Source of the DNA: Endocarpon pusillum Z07020
Lineage: Eukaryota > Ascomycota > Eurotiomycetes > Verrucariales > Verrucariaceae
Assembly: GCF_000464535.1 (NCBI RefSeq)
Contig: NW_006913556.1
Location: forward strand, 189,774-253,773
Reading direction: 5' to 3'
DNA: 64,000 nucleotides
Shown here: positions 63,830-64,000 of the stretch, piece by piece
Layout: each line of letters opens with the position of its first letter
Numbering within the stretch: position 1 is the stretch's first letter
Translations under genes and position numbers: made by a program
The notes under the pieces: model-generated
What the model was told of the DNA's origin: nothing
Database searches by the model: none
The model's input: the letters and a program-made list of their open reading frames with translations, nothing else

Positions 63830-64000
63830 CTGTACCAAGGATGTAAGCAAATCAGCAAAGCAAAAGCCAACCGTATACAGAACCATAGGGTGAAGCTAAG
63901 GTGTAACTGGAGATGACAGTAGACTAGTTGTGACTTCATTCAACCGGTAACGGAGCTAGTGTAAACCTTCCTGTAGAAAGAGTGTTAATTTTCTACAGAA

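Overview
The window is nuclear DNA of a filamentous ascomycete (Pezizomycotina). The evidence is short GT-AG introns of about 40-80 nt in most genes, a heterokaryon-incompatibility (HET) gene remnant, an MMM1/ERMES subunit, a C2H2 transcription factor with a fungal-specific domain, and transposons carrying C-to-T/G-to-A changes that look like repeat-induced point mutation (RIP). I cannot name the class or species from sequence alone.

Layout. 0-13 kb is a repeat-rich accessory segment. It holds the end of an ankyrin-repeat gene, a DUF4260 membrane protein, an inactivated hAT transposon with intact ends and 8-bp target duplications, a secreted beta-lactamase-like protein, and decayed HET and fungal-family pseudogenes. 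13.8-18.2 kb is a housekeeping island with adenosine kinase (five exons, one of 16 nt) and an EST1/SMG7-like protein. 18.2-30.5 kb is accessory again. It has a broken sugar transporter beside an inverted pair of MITEs, a transcription factor split by an in-frame TAA, and a GC-rich multi-span membrane-protein gene. That gene lies between two oppositely oriented copies of a low-complexity repeat, next to 57 perfect copies of an 8-bp unit.

30.9-59.2 kb is the gene-dense core: two hypothetical proteins, RPC31, an aldo-keto reductase remnant, two more hypothetical proteins, CSN6, an HSM3/PSMD5-type proteasome chaperone, a methyltransferase pseudogene, a short-chain dehydrogenase, ADI1, MMM1, a SARAF homologue, BDP1, BRE1 and a UreF urease accessory protein. 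Three pairs are divergent with roughly 300-bp shared promoters: SDR/ADI1, MMM1/SARAF and BDP1/BRE1. 59.3-64 kb is decayed again: a MITE, short-chain dehydrogenase and patatin fragments, and an FAD monooxygenase with an apparent frameshift running towards the right edge.

The core genes do not form one pathway. They cover purine salvage and methionine salvage (ADO1, ADI1), Pol III transcription (RPC31, BDP1), ubiquitin/NEDD8/proteasome control (CSN6, HSM3, BRE1), ER contact and calcium biology (MMM1, SARAF) and nickel-enzyme maturation (UreF). I found no CRISPR array, no rRNA and no convincing tRNA. The clearest unexplained signals are the four families of short TA-flanked inverted-repeat elements, the mirror-image repeat bracket around 25.1-29.5 kb, and single-base lesions in otherwise well-kept genes (C2H2 factor, MMM1, monooxygenase).
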